Positions 7,952-15,633 of a stretch of DNA of 43,998 nucleotides are shown one piece after another (position 1 is the first letter of the stretch; each line of letters begins with the position of its first letter). The DNA comes from an uncultured Opitutia bacterium. GTDB taxonomy: Bacteria > Verrucomicrobiota > Verrucomicrobiia > Opitutales > Opitutaceae. The stretch lies in the NCBI GenBank assembly GCA_903872425.1, contig CAIQKQ010000037.1, forward strand, positions 1-43,998. Direction: 5' to 3'. The position numbers were made by a program, and so were the translations under genes. The notes below the pieces were generated by a model. It was not told the DNA's origin, did not search any database, and saw only the letters and a program-made list of their open reading frames with translations.

Positions 7952-10900
7952 ATGAGCCTCCCCGAGCTATGCATCCGTCGGCCGGTGATGACCACGCTGC
8001 TCACGTTGGCCGTAGCGTTCTTTGGCGTGCTCGCCTATCGGAACCTGCCGGTCAGCGATCTGCCGGTCATTGACTACCCGACCATCCAAGTGAGCGCGAG
8101 CCTGCCCGGTGCGACACCGGAAACCATGGCGAGCAGCGTCGCCAAAGTATTGGAACAGCAGCTCTCGACCATCGCCGGTGTTGACGTGATGAGTTCCAGC
8201 AGTGGCACGGGCACCACGCAGATTTCGCTCACGTTCACCCTCGACCGCAACATTGATGCCGCTGCGCAGGATGTGCAAGCAGCGTTGGCCGCCGTGCAGC
8301 GGCGCCTGCCCAATGAGATGCCGTCACCTCCGTCCTTCCGGAAATCAAGCGCGAGCGATTCCCCGATTCTCATCCTGACGCTCAGTTCAGCCACGCTCCC
8401 GCTCTCGCTCGTCAACGAGTTCGCCGAAACCAACCTTTCGCAGCGCATCTCGACCGTCGACGGCGTGTCGCAAGTGCAAATTTTTGGCTCACAGAAACGC
8501 GCCCTCCGCGTGCGGCTCGATCCGCATCGGCTCGCGAGCCGGGGCATCACGCTCGACGAAGTGCGCGCTGCACTCGCCGCCAACAACGTGAGCCAGCCAA
8601 CCGGATTTATTGATGGCACGCGCCAATCGGTGCAGATTCTCGCCAACGGCCAGCTCACGGCCGCGTCGGATTTCCGTGATATCGTGGTCGCGTGGCGCAA
8701 CGGCGCACCGGTGCGGGCGGCGGAGTTGGCCGACGTGATTGAGAGCGTGCAGGACAACCGCAACGCCAACTGGTCCGGCGACAAGAACGGCCTCGTGCGC
8801 GCCATCGGTCTCGGTGTACAAAAGCAGCCCGGCACCAACACCGTGCAGGTCGTGGACCGTGTGCGCGCGCTGTTGCCGGCGTTCCAAGCCCAGCTGCCCG
8901 ACGCGATCCGTCTCGATGTACTGCGCGACAACTCGCAGGCCGTGCGCGAGTCGGTGCATGACGTGCAGTTCACGCTAGTGCTCGCCATCGCTCTCGTCGT
9001 GCTCGTGATCTTCCTCTTCCTGCGGTCGTTCACAGCCACCTTCATCCCCGCCGTGGCCATCCCGCTCGCGCTGTTCGGCACCTTCGTCGTGATGCATTTC
9101 TGCGGCTATACGGTGGACAATCTCTCACTGCTCGCACTTACGCTCTCCGTCGGTTTCGTCGTGGACGATGCCATCGTGATGCTGGAAAACATCACCCGTC
9201 ACGTGGAGGGCGGGATGCCCGTACGCCAGGCCGCGCTCAAAGGCTCGCGTGAGATCGGGTTCACGATTATTTCGATGACGCTGTCGCTCGTGGCGGTGTT
9301 CATTCCACTCATGTTCATGGCGGGCATCTATGGTCGGCTGTTGCACGAATTCGCCGTTACTATTACGGCCTCCATCCTCGTTTCAGGTCTCGTCTCCCTT
9401 ACGCTCACGCCGATGCTGTGCAGCCGCTTTCTCCGGCCGCATGTCGGAGGCGCTGGTCACGCGGGCAGCCTGCCGGCGCACGGGGTGCTTTATCAATGGA
9501 GCGAGCGCGCCTTCGAGGCGATGCTCGGCATTTACCGACGCACGCTGGCCGTCGCGATGCGGCATCGTGTGCTCACGCTCGGTCTCACGGTGGTCAGCAC
9601 CGGGCTGACGGTGTGGGTATTTTTTGCGCTACCCAAGGGATTTATTCCGACGGACGACACCGGCTTCATCAGTGTGCGAACGGAGGCGGCCCAAGATATT
9701 TCATTCGAGGAGATGGCGCGCCACCAACAGATCGCGGGTGAAATCATCGCTGCGAACGGGGCAGTCGAGTCGCTCATGTCGTCCATAGGCGGAGGCGGCG
9801 CGGGCGGCGGCGCGAGCAATAGTGGGCGTTTCTTCGTCCGGCTTAAGCCACGCAGTGAACGCGTTCCGGCCTCCACGGTTGTAGCCCAGCTCCGCCAACA
9901 ACTGGCCGCAATACCCGGCCTACGCGCCAGCCCGCAGGTGCCGCCCGCGCTCAATCTCCCTGGGACTGGTGGCGGGCGCGCGCTGTACCAAGTTACGCTC
10001 ACGGCCGACGACCTCGACACGCTTTATGACGCGGCCGGCGGATTCGAGCGCGAGATGCGCGAATTGCCCGCGCTCACCGACGTGAGCAGCGACCTCCTGA
10101 TCACCAGTCCGCAGCTTCGCGTGGATATTCGCCGCGAACAAGCCGCCGCGCTCGGCATCACGCCCGCGCAAATCGAGGACACGCTTTACAGCGCCTTTGG
10201 TACGCGACAGGTCACCACCATTTACACGCCGGCCAACCAATACTACGTCATCATGGAGCTCGCGCCCGAGTTTCAGCGCGACCCGGCGGCGCTCTCGCTG
10301 CTGCACGTGCGTGCGCGGGGCGGCCGGCTCGTGCCGCTCGACACCGTGGCCAATGTGCGCCGCGACGTCGGCCCACTAACCGTCGCTCATTTCGGCCAGC
10401 TCCCGGCGGTCACCATTTCTTTTAACCTGAAGCCCGGCTTCGCCCTCGGCGACGCGACCGACGCCATCCAAGCCCTCGCCCGCGTAGCACTGCCCGCGAC
10501 GGTAACCCATCAGTTTGTTGGCACGGCGCAGGCGTTCAGCGACTCCCTGCGCGGCATGGGGCTGCTCATCGCGCTCGCGCTCGTGGTCGTCTATATCGTG
10601 CTCGGGGTGCTCTATGAGGATTTCGTCCATCCGCTCACCATCCTGTCAGGTGTGCCGGCGGCGGGCTTCGGTGCGCTGCTCACGCTGTGGCTCTTCGGTG
10701 AGGAGCTCAACATCATGGGCTACGTCGGGGTGATTCTGCTCATCGGCATCGTGAAGAAAAACGCGATCATGATGATTGATTTCGCTGTGGCCGCCGAGCG
10801 TGAGCGCGGCGCGGCGTTTTCACCCGAGCAGGCCATTGTCGAGGCGTGTCTCGTGCGCTTCCGCCCAATTATGATGACGACCTTCGCCGCGCTCGCCGGG

Positions 10901-11116
10901 GCGCTGCCCATCGCGCTCGGCCTCGGGGCTGGCGCGGAATCGCGCCGCCCGCTGGGCCTTGCGGTGGTGGGAGGCCTCGTCGTCTCGCAGTTCCTCACAC
11001 TCTATATCACGCCGGTAATTTTCGTTTATCTCAGCAAGCTCACCTCTCGCCACCCCAAGCTCGACGCCAGCAATACGCCGCTACAGCCCAGTGACGCGAT
11101 GCCGCTGGCGAAATGA
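7952..11116 (+). CDS. RND multidrug efflux pump, HAE1/MdtB-AcrB type
   Basis: A 1054-residue inner-membrane proton antiporter of the RND superfamily, full length for the family, with the internal duplication (two halves each with a large periplasmic loop). The N-terminus SLPELCIRRPVMTTLL is the typical first helix. The proton-relay pair Asp405-Asp406 is intact in GFVVDDAIVMLENI, and the second-half equivalent region reads GIVKKNAIMMIDFA as expected. Overall similarity is to MdtB/MdtC-type pumps. It would form a tripartite pump with the upstream adaptor and an outer-membrane channel encoded elsewhere. Substrates cannot be predicted. Expression probably comes from the divergent region 6641-6788. 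Confidence 0.95.
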   Translation: MSLPELCIRRPVMTTLLTLAVAFFGVLAYRNLPVSDLPVIDYPTIQVSASLPGATPETMASSVAKVLEQQLSTIAGVDVMSSSSGTGTTQISLTFTLDRNIDAAAQDVQAALAAVQRRLPNEMPSPPSFRKSSASDSPILILTLSSATLPLSLVNEFAETNLSQRISTVDGVSQVQIFGSQKRALRVRLDPHRLASRGITLDEVRAALAANNVSQPTGFIDGTRQSVQILANGQLTAASDFRDIVVAWRNGAPVRAAELADVIESVQDNRNANWSGDKNGLVRAIGLGVQKQPGTNTVQVVDRVRALLPAFQAQLPDAIRLDVLRDNSQAVRESVHDVQFTLVLAIALVVLVIFLFLRSFTATFIPAVAIPLALFGTFVVMHFCGYTVDNLSLLALTLSVGFVVDDAIVMLENITRHVEGGMPVRQAALKGSREIGFTIISMTLSLVAVFIPLMFMAGIYGRLLHEFAVTITASILVSGLVSLTLTPMLCSRFLRPHVGGAGHAGSLPAHGVLYQWSERAFEAMLGIYRRTLAVAMRHRVLTLGLTVVSTGLTVWVFFALPKGFIPTDDTGFISVRTEAAQDISFEEMARHQQIAGEIIAANGAVESLMSSIGGGGAGGGASNSGRFFVRLKPRSERVPASTVVAQLRQQLAAIPGLRASPQVPPALNLPGTGGGRALYQVTLTADDLDTLYDAAGGFEREMRELPALTDVSSDLLITSPQLRVDIRREQAAALGITPAQIEDTLYSAFGTRQVTTIYTPANQYYVIMELAPEFQRDPAALSLLHVRARGGRLVPLDTVANVRRDVGPLTVAHFGQLPAVTISFNLKPGFALGDATDAIQALARVALPATVTHQFVGTAQAFSDSLRGMGLLIALALVVVYIVLGVLYEDFVHPLTILSGVPAAGFGALLTLWLFGEELNIMGYVGVILLIGIVKKNAIMMIDFAVAAERERGAAFSPEQAIVEACLVRFRPIMMTTFAALAGALPIALGLGAGAESRRPLGLAVVGGLVVSQFLTLYITPVIFVYLSKLTSRHPKLDASNTPLQPSDAMPLAK

Positions 11117-11184
11117 GGGGCAAAGTTTGTTGAAACCAACGCGTGGGCATAGTGTCTTACTGTGCAGACAATCAGCTCCCGCCC

Positions 11185-11775
11185 ATGAATATTTCCACCT
11201 CATTTCTCGCCCTGACTCTCGCCTTCGCTGCCGCCCTGCCCGCTCGTGCACAAATTTTTCGTCCGCAGACGGTTAACGGTGCTGTCCTCGGCGGCATCGC
11301 CGGAGCCATTATCGGCAATAACAGCGGTGACCGCAACGGCGCGCGCGGTGCAATCATCGGAGCAGCCATTGGCGGCTTGCTCGGATCGGCCTCGGCGGAC
11401 GAGCCCGCCCACCGCACGCTGGCACCCGAGTCCCTTAGCTATATTCCCGTATCCCAGAACTCCGCTCTCGGCCCTGTGCTGCTCGGCGGTGTCACCGGTG
11501 CAATCATCGGCAATAACAGCGGCCGGCACAACCCGTGGCGCGGCGCCGCGATCGGTGCAGGTACGGGCTATGTACTCCACCGCGTTATCACCCCACCTCT
11601 ACCAAGCCGGATTTTAGTGGAGCCGCCGCGGTCAGTGGTCGTCTACGCGCCCGCCCCGGTGGTTTTTGCGGCGCCCGCGCCCACCCCGGCCCCACAGTCG
11701 GTGACGATCATCAACAACTATTACTACGGCCCGGCCACGCCGATGAGCGACGCGAACTCGATGTTTGGACGCTAA
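11185..11775 (+). CDS. exported double glycine-zipper protein
   Basis: A 196-residue protein with a Sec signal peptide (cleavage near ARAQ, residue 22-23) and two similar glycine-zipper segments: one around AVLGGIAGAIIGNNSG and IIGAAIGGLLGSA, the second around LLGGVTGAIIGNNSG and GAAIGAGTGYVLH. The C-terminal part is proline-rich and ends in an INNYYYG motif. Glycine-zipper proteins insert in or associate with membranes, often the outer membrane; the precise role here is unknown. The start at 11185 is chosen because the signal peptide begins there, not at the GTG-like upstream extension. It is first in a series of five exported proteins, 49 bases before the LpoB-like gene. Confidence 0.8.
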   Translation: MNISTSFLALTLAFAAALPARAQIFRPQTVNGAVLGGIAGAIIGNNSGDRNGARGAIIGAAIGGLLGSASADEPAHRTLAPESLSYIPVSQNSALGPVLLGGVTGAIIGNNSGRHNPWRGAAIGAGTGYVLHRVITPPLPSRILVEPPRSVVVYAPAPVVFAAPAPTPAPQSVTIINNYYYGPATPMSDANSMFGR

Positions 11776-11824
11776 AATCCCCCTACCCGTACCACGCTTT
11801 CTCCAGCCTCATCCTTCCGCTGCC

Positions 11825-12466
11825 ATGCACATACGCTCCCGCTACTACCGTAACTACGTCCTCTATGCCAGTGTCGCCGCTGCGGCCTCGCTCGCCGGCT
11901 GCGCCAGCCAAGGGGTGCAAAATCCCGCCGGCGCCCCCGTCACCGAGATGCGTCCCGATGAACGCGGCAAAGTCGCTGGCACCGGCATCGAATCGCAAGA
12001 TCTCGTGGCCGTAACCGACAAGATGGCGCGCGGCATTCTCGCTGCGCGTCCCATCGTCAACACCAGTGGCGTGCCCCGCATTGTGATTGATCCGGTGGTC
12101 AACGATACCCGTTTTACTCTCAACAAGGATCTATTCACCGACCGCATCCGCGCGCTACTGAACGAGCGGGCCAACGGCAAAGTGGTCTTCCTCGCCCGCG
12201 ACCGTATGGCCGCACTGGAACGCGAGCAACGGCTCAAACAGGATGGTCTCGTGACCGCGACAACCAACCCGAATGTCACGCAGTTTAAGGGCGCGGATTT
12301 TTTTCTCACCGGCAAACTCGGCGGCCAGACCACGCGCACCACCCAAGGCACCAGCGACTATGTGCTCTATACCTTTCAGCTGATTAACGCCGCCACGAGC
12401 GAGATCGTTTGGGAAGGTTTCAGCGAAATGAAGAAGCAAGGTCTCGAGGATGCCGCCTACCGTTGA
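11825..12466 (+). CDS. lpoB: LpoB-like penicillin-binding protein activator lipoprotein
   Basis: A 213-residue lipoprotein with a lipobox SLAGC (Cys26) and a C-terminal LpoB/COG3417 domain: IVIDPVVNDTRFTLNKDLF, then a helix with VVFLARDRMAALE, and the closing strand pair YVLYTFQLINAATSEIVW. In E. coli LpoB is an outer-membrane lipoprotein that stimulates the peptidoglycan synthase PBP1B; that role is transferred by family only. The YcfL-like gene starts 31 bases downstream, the same neighbour as in E. coli (ycfL-lpoB), though in reversed order. No PBP gene is nearby. The start at 11825 places a normal lipoprotein signal at the N-terminus. Confidence 0.82.
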   Translation: MHIRSRYYRNYVLYASVAAAASLAGCASQGVQNPAGAPVTEMRPDERGKVAGTGIESQDLVAVTDKMARGILAARPIVNTSGVPRIVIDPVVNDTRFTLNKDLFTDRIRALLNERANGKVVFLARDRMAALEREQRLKQDGLVTATTNPNVTQFKGADFFLTGKLGGQTTRTTQGTSDYVLYTFQLINAATSEIVWEGFSEMKKQGLEDAAYR

Positions 12467-12497
12467 GCGGACCCCCGGTCCTACCGCACCCACCGTC

Positions 12498-12920
12498 ATG
12501 AAAACACCATTTCCCCAACCGCTGGTATCTGTCCTTGGTCTTCTGCTGGCGCTCGCTGCCGGCTGCCAACACGGCCCCTATGCACCGCAGGCCGACCAAC
12601 ACCCCGGCGTTTCCGAAGCCACCAACTCGGTCGTACTGATGGACACCGCGGTAAAAAACTCGATCTCAAGCGCCGGCGACCGCCTGATGATTTTGTCCGA
12701 CGGCCGACTGCTTGCGCAGGCCAATCTCAAGAACCGAGAAAGTCGTCGCATTCAAGTGCAGGTGCAGTGTGTGTTCAAGGACGAGCAGGGTTTCTCCACG
12801 GGCGACGAGACGCCGTGGCAAACACTCATCCTCACCGAGAACGCCACCGAAGCGGTTGAGTTCAAGTCCATGAACAACCTCGCACGCAAATACACCATTC
12901 GCGTCCGCGAAGCCCGCTGA
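12498..12920 (+). CDS. YcfL-like (DUF1425) lipoprotein
   Basis: A 140-residue lipoprotein with lipobox ALAAGC (Cys23) followed by a DUF1425/YcfL-like domain. Recognisable features are LLAQANLKNRESRRIQVQ, a central W in ETPWQTLIL and the C-terminal strand SMNNLARKYTIRVREA. YcfL function is unknown, but it is encoded beside lpoB in enterobacteria as it is here. An in-frame ATG at 12450, overlapping the end of the lpoB-like gene, is rejected because it would bury the signal peptide. Confidence 0.75.
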   Translation: MKTPFPQPLVSVLGLLLALAAGCQHGPYAPQADQHPGVSEATNSVVLMDTAVKNSISSAGDRLMILSDGRLLAQANLKNRESRRIQVQVQCVFKDEQGFSTGDETPWQTLILTENATEAVEFKSMNNLARKYTIRVREAR

Positions 12921-13027
12921 CCTTCCGGCACCTCCATTCTCCTCCCACTGTTTTTTGCGCTACAGGCCAAAAGTAGAGTGATGAGAAACAAACGAACCGG
13001 GAAAGATTTCCCATCCCACCGACCGCC

Positions 13028-14032
13028 ATGAAACTCATTCTTTCCGTTCCCCTCTCCTGTCTCCTCGCCACCGCCGCGCTCGCACAAACCGGCCCAGTCA
13101 CCACCACGGCCAAAAGCGATTTACCCGTAACTGTCACCGTGACCGTCGCGCCCGCGAAGACCGATGGTCCGGCGTATGAACAGCAGCTTTATACGCCTGC
13201 CACCAGTACACTCGTCGCGCCCGACAAAGCCCGGCTGGTCGTCGAAAATTTCCGTGCCACCTACGAAAAGCTCGGCAAACCCAGTCTCCTACTCTACATC
13301 AACCGCGAGCTCGTGGACACCGCGTCTGGCCTCCACGTCACCGCGCGCAAGGAGCATATTGAGGGCGAGCAAGTGGAAACGAAAAGTTCTTACGAGACCG
13401 ACCCCACCACACCCAAGTCTCCCGTCCAGTCAACGGCAGCCGGGCCGCAAACTCAGGTCACCGTCATCACGGGGGGCGTCAACTCCACCACCGCTACACC
13501 CGGCAAAACCAACATTACCACGTCCACCACCCGGGTCACAGCCGACAATACCTATGCCCGTGTCGCGCAACCCGCCACTGCACTGGCCGACCGCCAGACT
13601 GTGCGCGACATCGAACGGCTCTTCGGCCGCCCGCTCCGCGCTGGCGGCAGCCGCCTCGCCGACCAACGGGCCGCCACCGATTTGATGGCCGACAAGCCTA
13701 TCGATCACTTTACCGTCGCCACCGACGAGACCGCGCGCAAAGACCGCGAAGCCCTCGCCTGTGTCGCCGACGTCGTCATCGAGGTGCTTATTTCCACCCG
13801 CAAGCTCACCGTGCCTGGCATTTCCGGCGAAGAGACTGTCGCCATTCCCGACATCACCGCGACCGCTATCCGCCTCAAGGACTCCGTGATCATCGGTCAG
13901 GCCAGCGCCAGCGACGTCCTTGGCAAAAAGAGCCAGGCCGCCCGTCTTGCCCGCCAATTTGATGTGAATGACATCGCCGAGGCCACCGCCCTCGCGCTTA
14001 TGGAAGATATCGCGCTCACCGGCGGCAACTGA
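13028..14032 (+). CDS. exported protein of unknown function in the LpoB/YcfL cluster
   Basis: I do not recognise this 334-residue protein beyond its export. It has a clear Sec signal (MKLILSVPLSCLLATAALAQ). It then has a region reading LVVENFRATYEKLGKPSLLLYINRELV in part, a low-complexity Thr/Val/Pro linker (about residues 118-175), and a C-terminal half with CVADVVIEVLIS and a beta-rich stretch ending in DIAEATALALMEDI. The pattern of a Rossmann-like strand, linker and conserved ADVVIEV strand is reminiscent of CsgG/LpoB-type folds, but that is a guess. It lies between a YcfL-like gene and a COG3014-like gene on the same strand, so a shared envelope function is likely. Confidence 0.8.
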   Translation: MKLILSVPLSCLLATAALAQTGPVTTTAKSDLPVTVTVTVAPAKTDGPAYEQQLYTPATSTLVAPDKARLVVENFRATYEKLGKPSLLLYINRELVDTASGLHVTARKEHIEGEQVETKSSYETDPTTPKSPVQSTAAGPQTQVTVITGGVNSTTATPGKTNITTSTTRVTADNTYARVAQPATALADRQTVRDIERLFGRPLRAGGSRLADQRAATDLMADKPIDHFTVATDETARKDREALACVADVVIEVLISTRKLTVPGISGEETVAIPDITATAIRLKDSVIIGQASASDVLGKKSQAARLARQFDVNDIAEATALALMEDIALTGGN

Positions 14033-14107
14033 ACAGAACCCCCGCCATTAACTTGCGCCCGCCATGTTGCTACATGCGCAGTGTGTTCTTTTCCTGCAGT
14101 AGCCCCA

Positions 14108-15478
14108 ATGTCTTCAGTCTCCGTTCGCTTTGTCCTAAGCCCGCCCGTCGGTTCCCTGTACCCGTCGGATAACGGGGGCGCGCGCCCGACACTTTTACAC
14201 CGACTGACCACCGGCCCCTTGTTCCTCGCGCCGGCGTCAGCGCTCGCGCTGACGCTACTGGTCGGCTGCGTCAACGCTCCGCCCACACCGATAATCAACT
14301 ACACCGGCGACCCAATCGTTGACGGCAACGCGCAGCTCTCCGCTGCGCCCGCGAAAGACCGTGTGCTCTGGGAATACCGCATCGCCGCGACCGCGCTTCG
14401 GCGCGGCCAGGACGCCGAAGCCCGTACCAAGCTTGATACCGCGCGGGCCGACATCGCCGGTCTGCTCGCCGCACCCTCTGCCGAAGCCGCCCGCGCCCGT
14501 GGCACATTTCACGCCGAGAGCGACAAACCTTACGTCGGTGAGCCCTATGAGCGCGTCATGGCGAACTTTTACCGCGCCATTCTCTACTGGCGCAGCGGCG
14601 AGCCGGACAATGCCCGCGCATTGTTTCGCGACGCCGAGCTAATCGATAGCGACACCGACAATAAAATGTACGCCGGCGACTGGGTGCTGCCTGACTGGCT
14701 GGACGGCTTTGCCACCGTAAAGCTCGGTGGTGACGGCGGTGACGCGCTTGCCCGTGCCCGAAAAAATTCTGCCCACCCGCTACCCGATTACGACCAGGCT
14801 GCGAACGTACTCATACTCGTTGAATATGGCCGCGGTCCACGCAAGCTCGTCGCCGGCGAAGTCGGCGAACGACTCGTGTTTTCTCCCGGTGCGACTCACG
14901 CTGTCCGCGCCCACCTCGAGGTCGCCGGACAAACCGTCGAATTGCCGCCGTGGGACGATCTATACTACCAGGCCACGACGCGCGGCGGCCGCGTGATGGA
15001 TTACATCCTCGGGAACAAAGCCGTATTTAAAAAAGATGCCAACACCGTCGGCGACGTCGCGCTCGCCGGCGCGGTCATCGCGGCCGAGAGCGGCCGCAAA
15101 GAAACGCGCCGTGTCGTGACCGACGCTCACGGCCACAAACGCGTCGTCACCGAAATCGAGCAAGACAAAGGCGCAGGGCAAGCCGCGCTCGCGCTCGGCG
15201 TCGTCGGCCTTCTCGCCAAACTTACCGCCGGTGCCGTGCAGCCAACGGCTGATACGCGGGCCTGGGACAACCTCCCGCAATACCTCAGCCTCGCCACATT
15301 ACGCCTCCCGCCGGGCGAGCATGCGGCCACGCTCACATTTTACGACGACGCCGACCGACCTTTAACGACGCGTAATCAGATATTCACGATCACGATCCCC
15401 TCGCTCGATGGCTCAATTTCCGCCACCGCAGGCACCCTGCGCGACACCGTCGTCTTTCGCAGCGAGGTTCCCGACTAA
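14108..15478 (+). CDS. COG3014-like exported lipoprotein
   Basis: A protein of about 456 residues with a lipobox LLVGC (Cys54 if the ATG at 14108 is used). Next comes a helical, TPR-like segment with GEPYERVMANFYRAILYW and further helices, then a beta-rich second half with LVEYGRGPRKLVAGEVG, and a glycine/alanine-rich segment VAGEVG to LALGVVGLLAKL. The order matches uncharacterised COG3014 proteins. A 53-residue leader before the Cys is long for a lipoprotein, so the true start may be a downstream non-ATG codon; no better ATG exists. It is the last gene in the plus-strand envelope cluster and converges with the kinase gene. Confidence 0.72.
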   Translation: MSSVSVRFVLSPPVGSLYPSDNGGARPTLLHRLTTGPLFLAPASALALTLLVGCVNAPPTPIINYTGDPIVDGNAQLSAAPAKDRVLWEYRIAATALRRGQDAEARTKLDTARADIAGLLAAPSAEAARARGTFHAESDKPYVGEPYERVMANFYRAILYWRSGEPDNARALFRDAELIDSDTDNKMYAGDWVLPDWLDGFATVKLGGDGGDALARARKNSAHPLPDYDQAANVLILVEYGRGPRKLVAGEVGERLVFSPGATHAVRAHLEVAGQTVELPPWDDLYYQATTRGGRVMDYILGNKAVFKKDANTVGDVALAGAVIAAESGRKETRRVVTDAHGHKRVVTEIEQDKGAGQAALALGVVGLLAKLTAGAVQPTADTRAWDNLPQYLSLATLRLPPGEHAATLTFYDDADRPLTTRNQIFTITIPSLDGSISATAGTLRDTVVFRSEVPD

Positions 15479-15633
15479 CCTGCCAATTGTAGCCTATTAA
15501 GTATCCCATAAAGGAGCTTTGAGGCAGGCTTGGACCAAGTTTGGGTTACAGGAATAAGGGAAAGTGGCAGAGGTGCGCGTAGAGATGGCGGTCGAAGCAG
15601 AGGGCGCGAATCAACCACCAAGTATGGGGTCAG

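Noticed and set aside
11117-11184. Sigma-70 promoter before the glycine-zipper gene
   Set aside because: The best pair found has a poor -10 (three of six), too weak to list as a feature.
15479-15530. Bidirectional terminator between the COG3014-like gene and the kinase
   Set aside because: Only 6-bp complementary ends with a loop of almost 40 bases and no T-run; not convincing.
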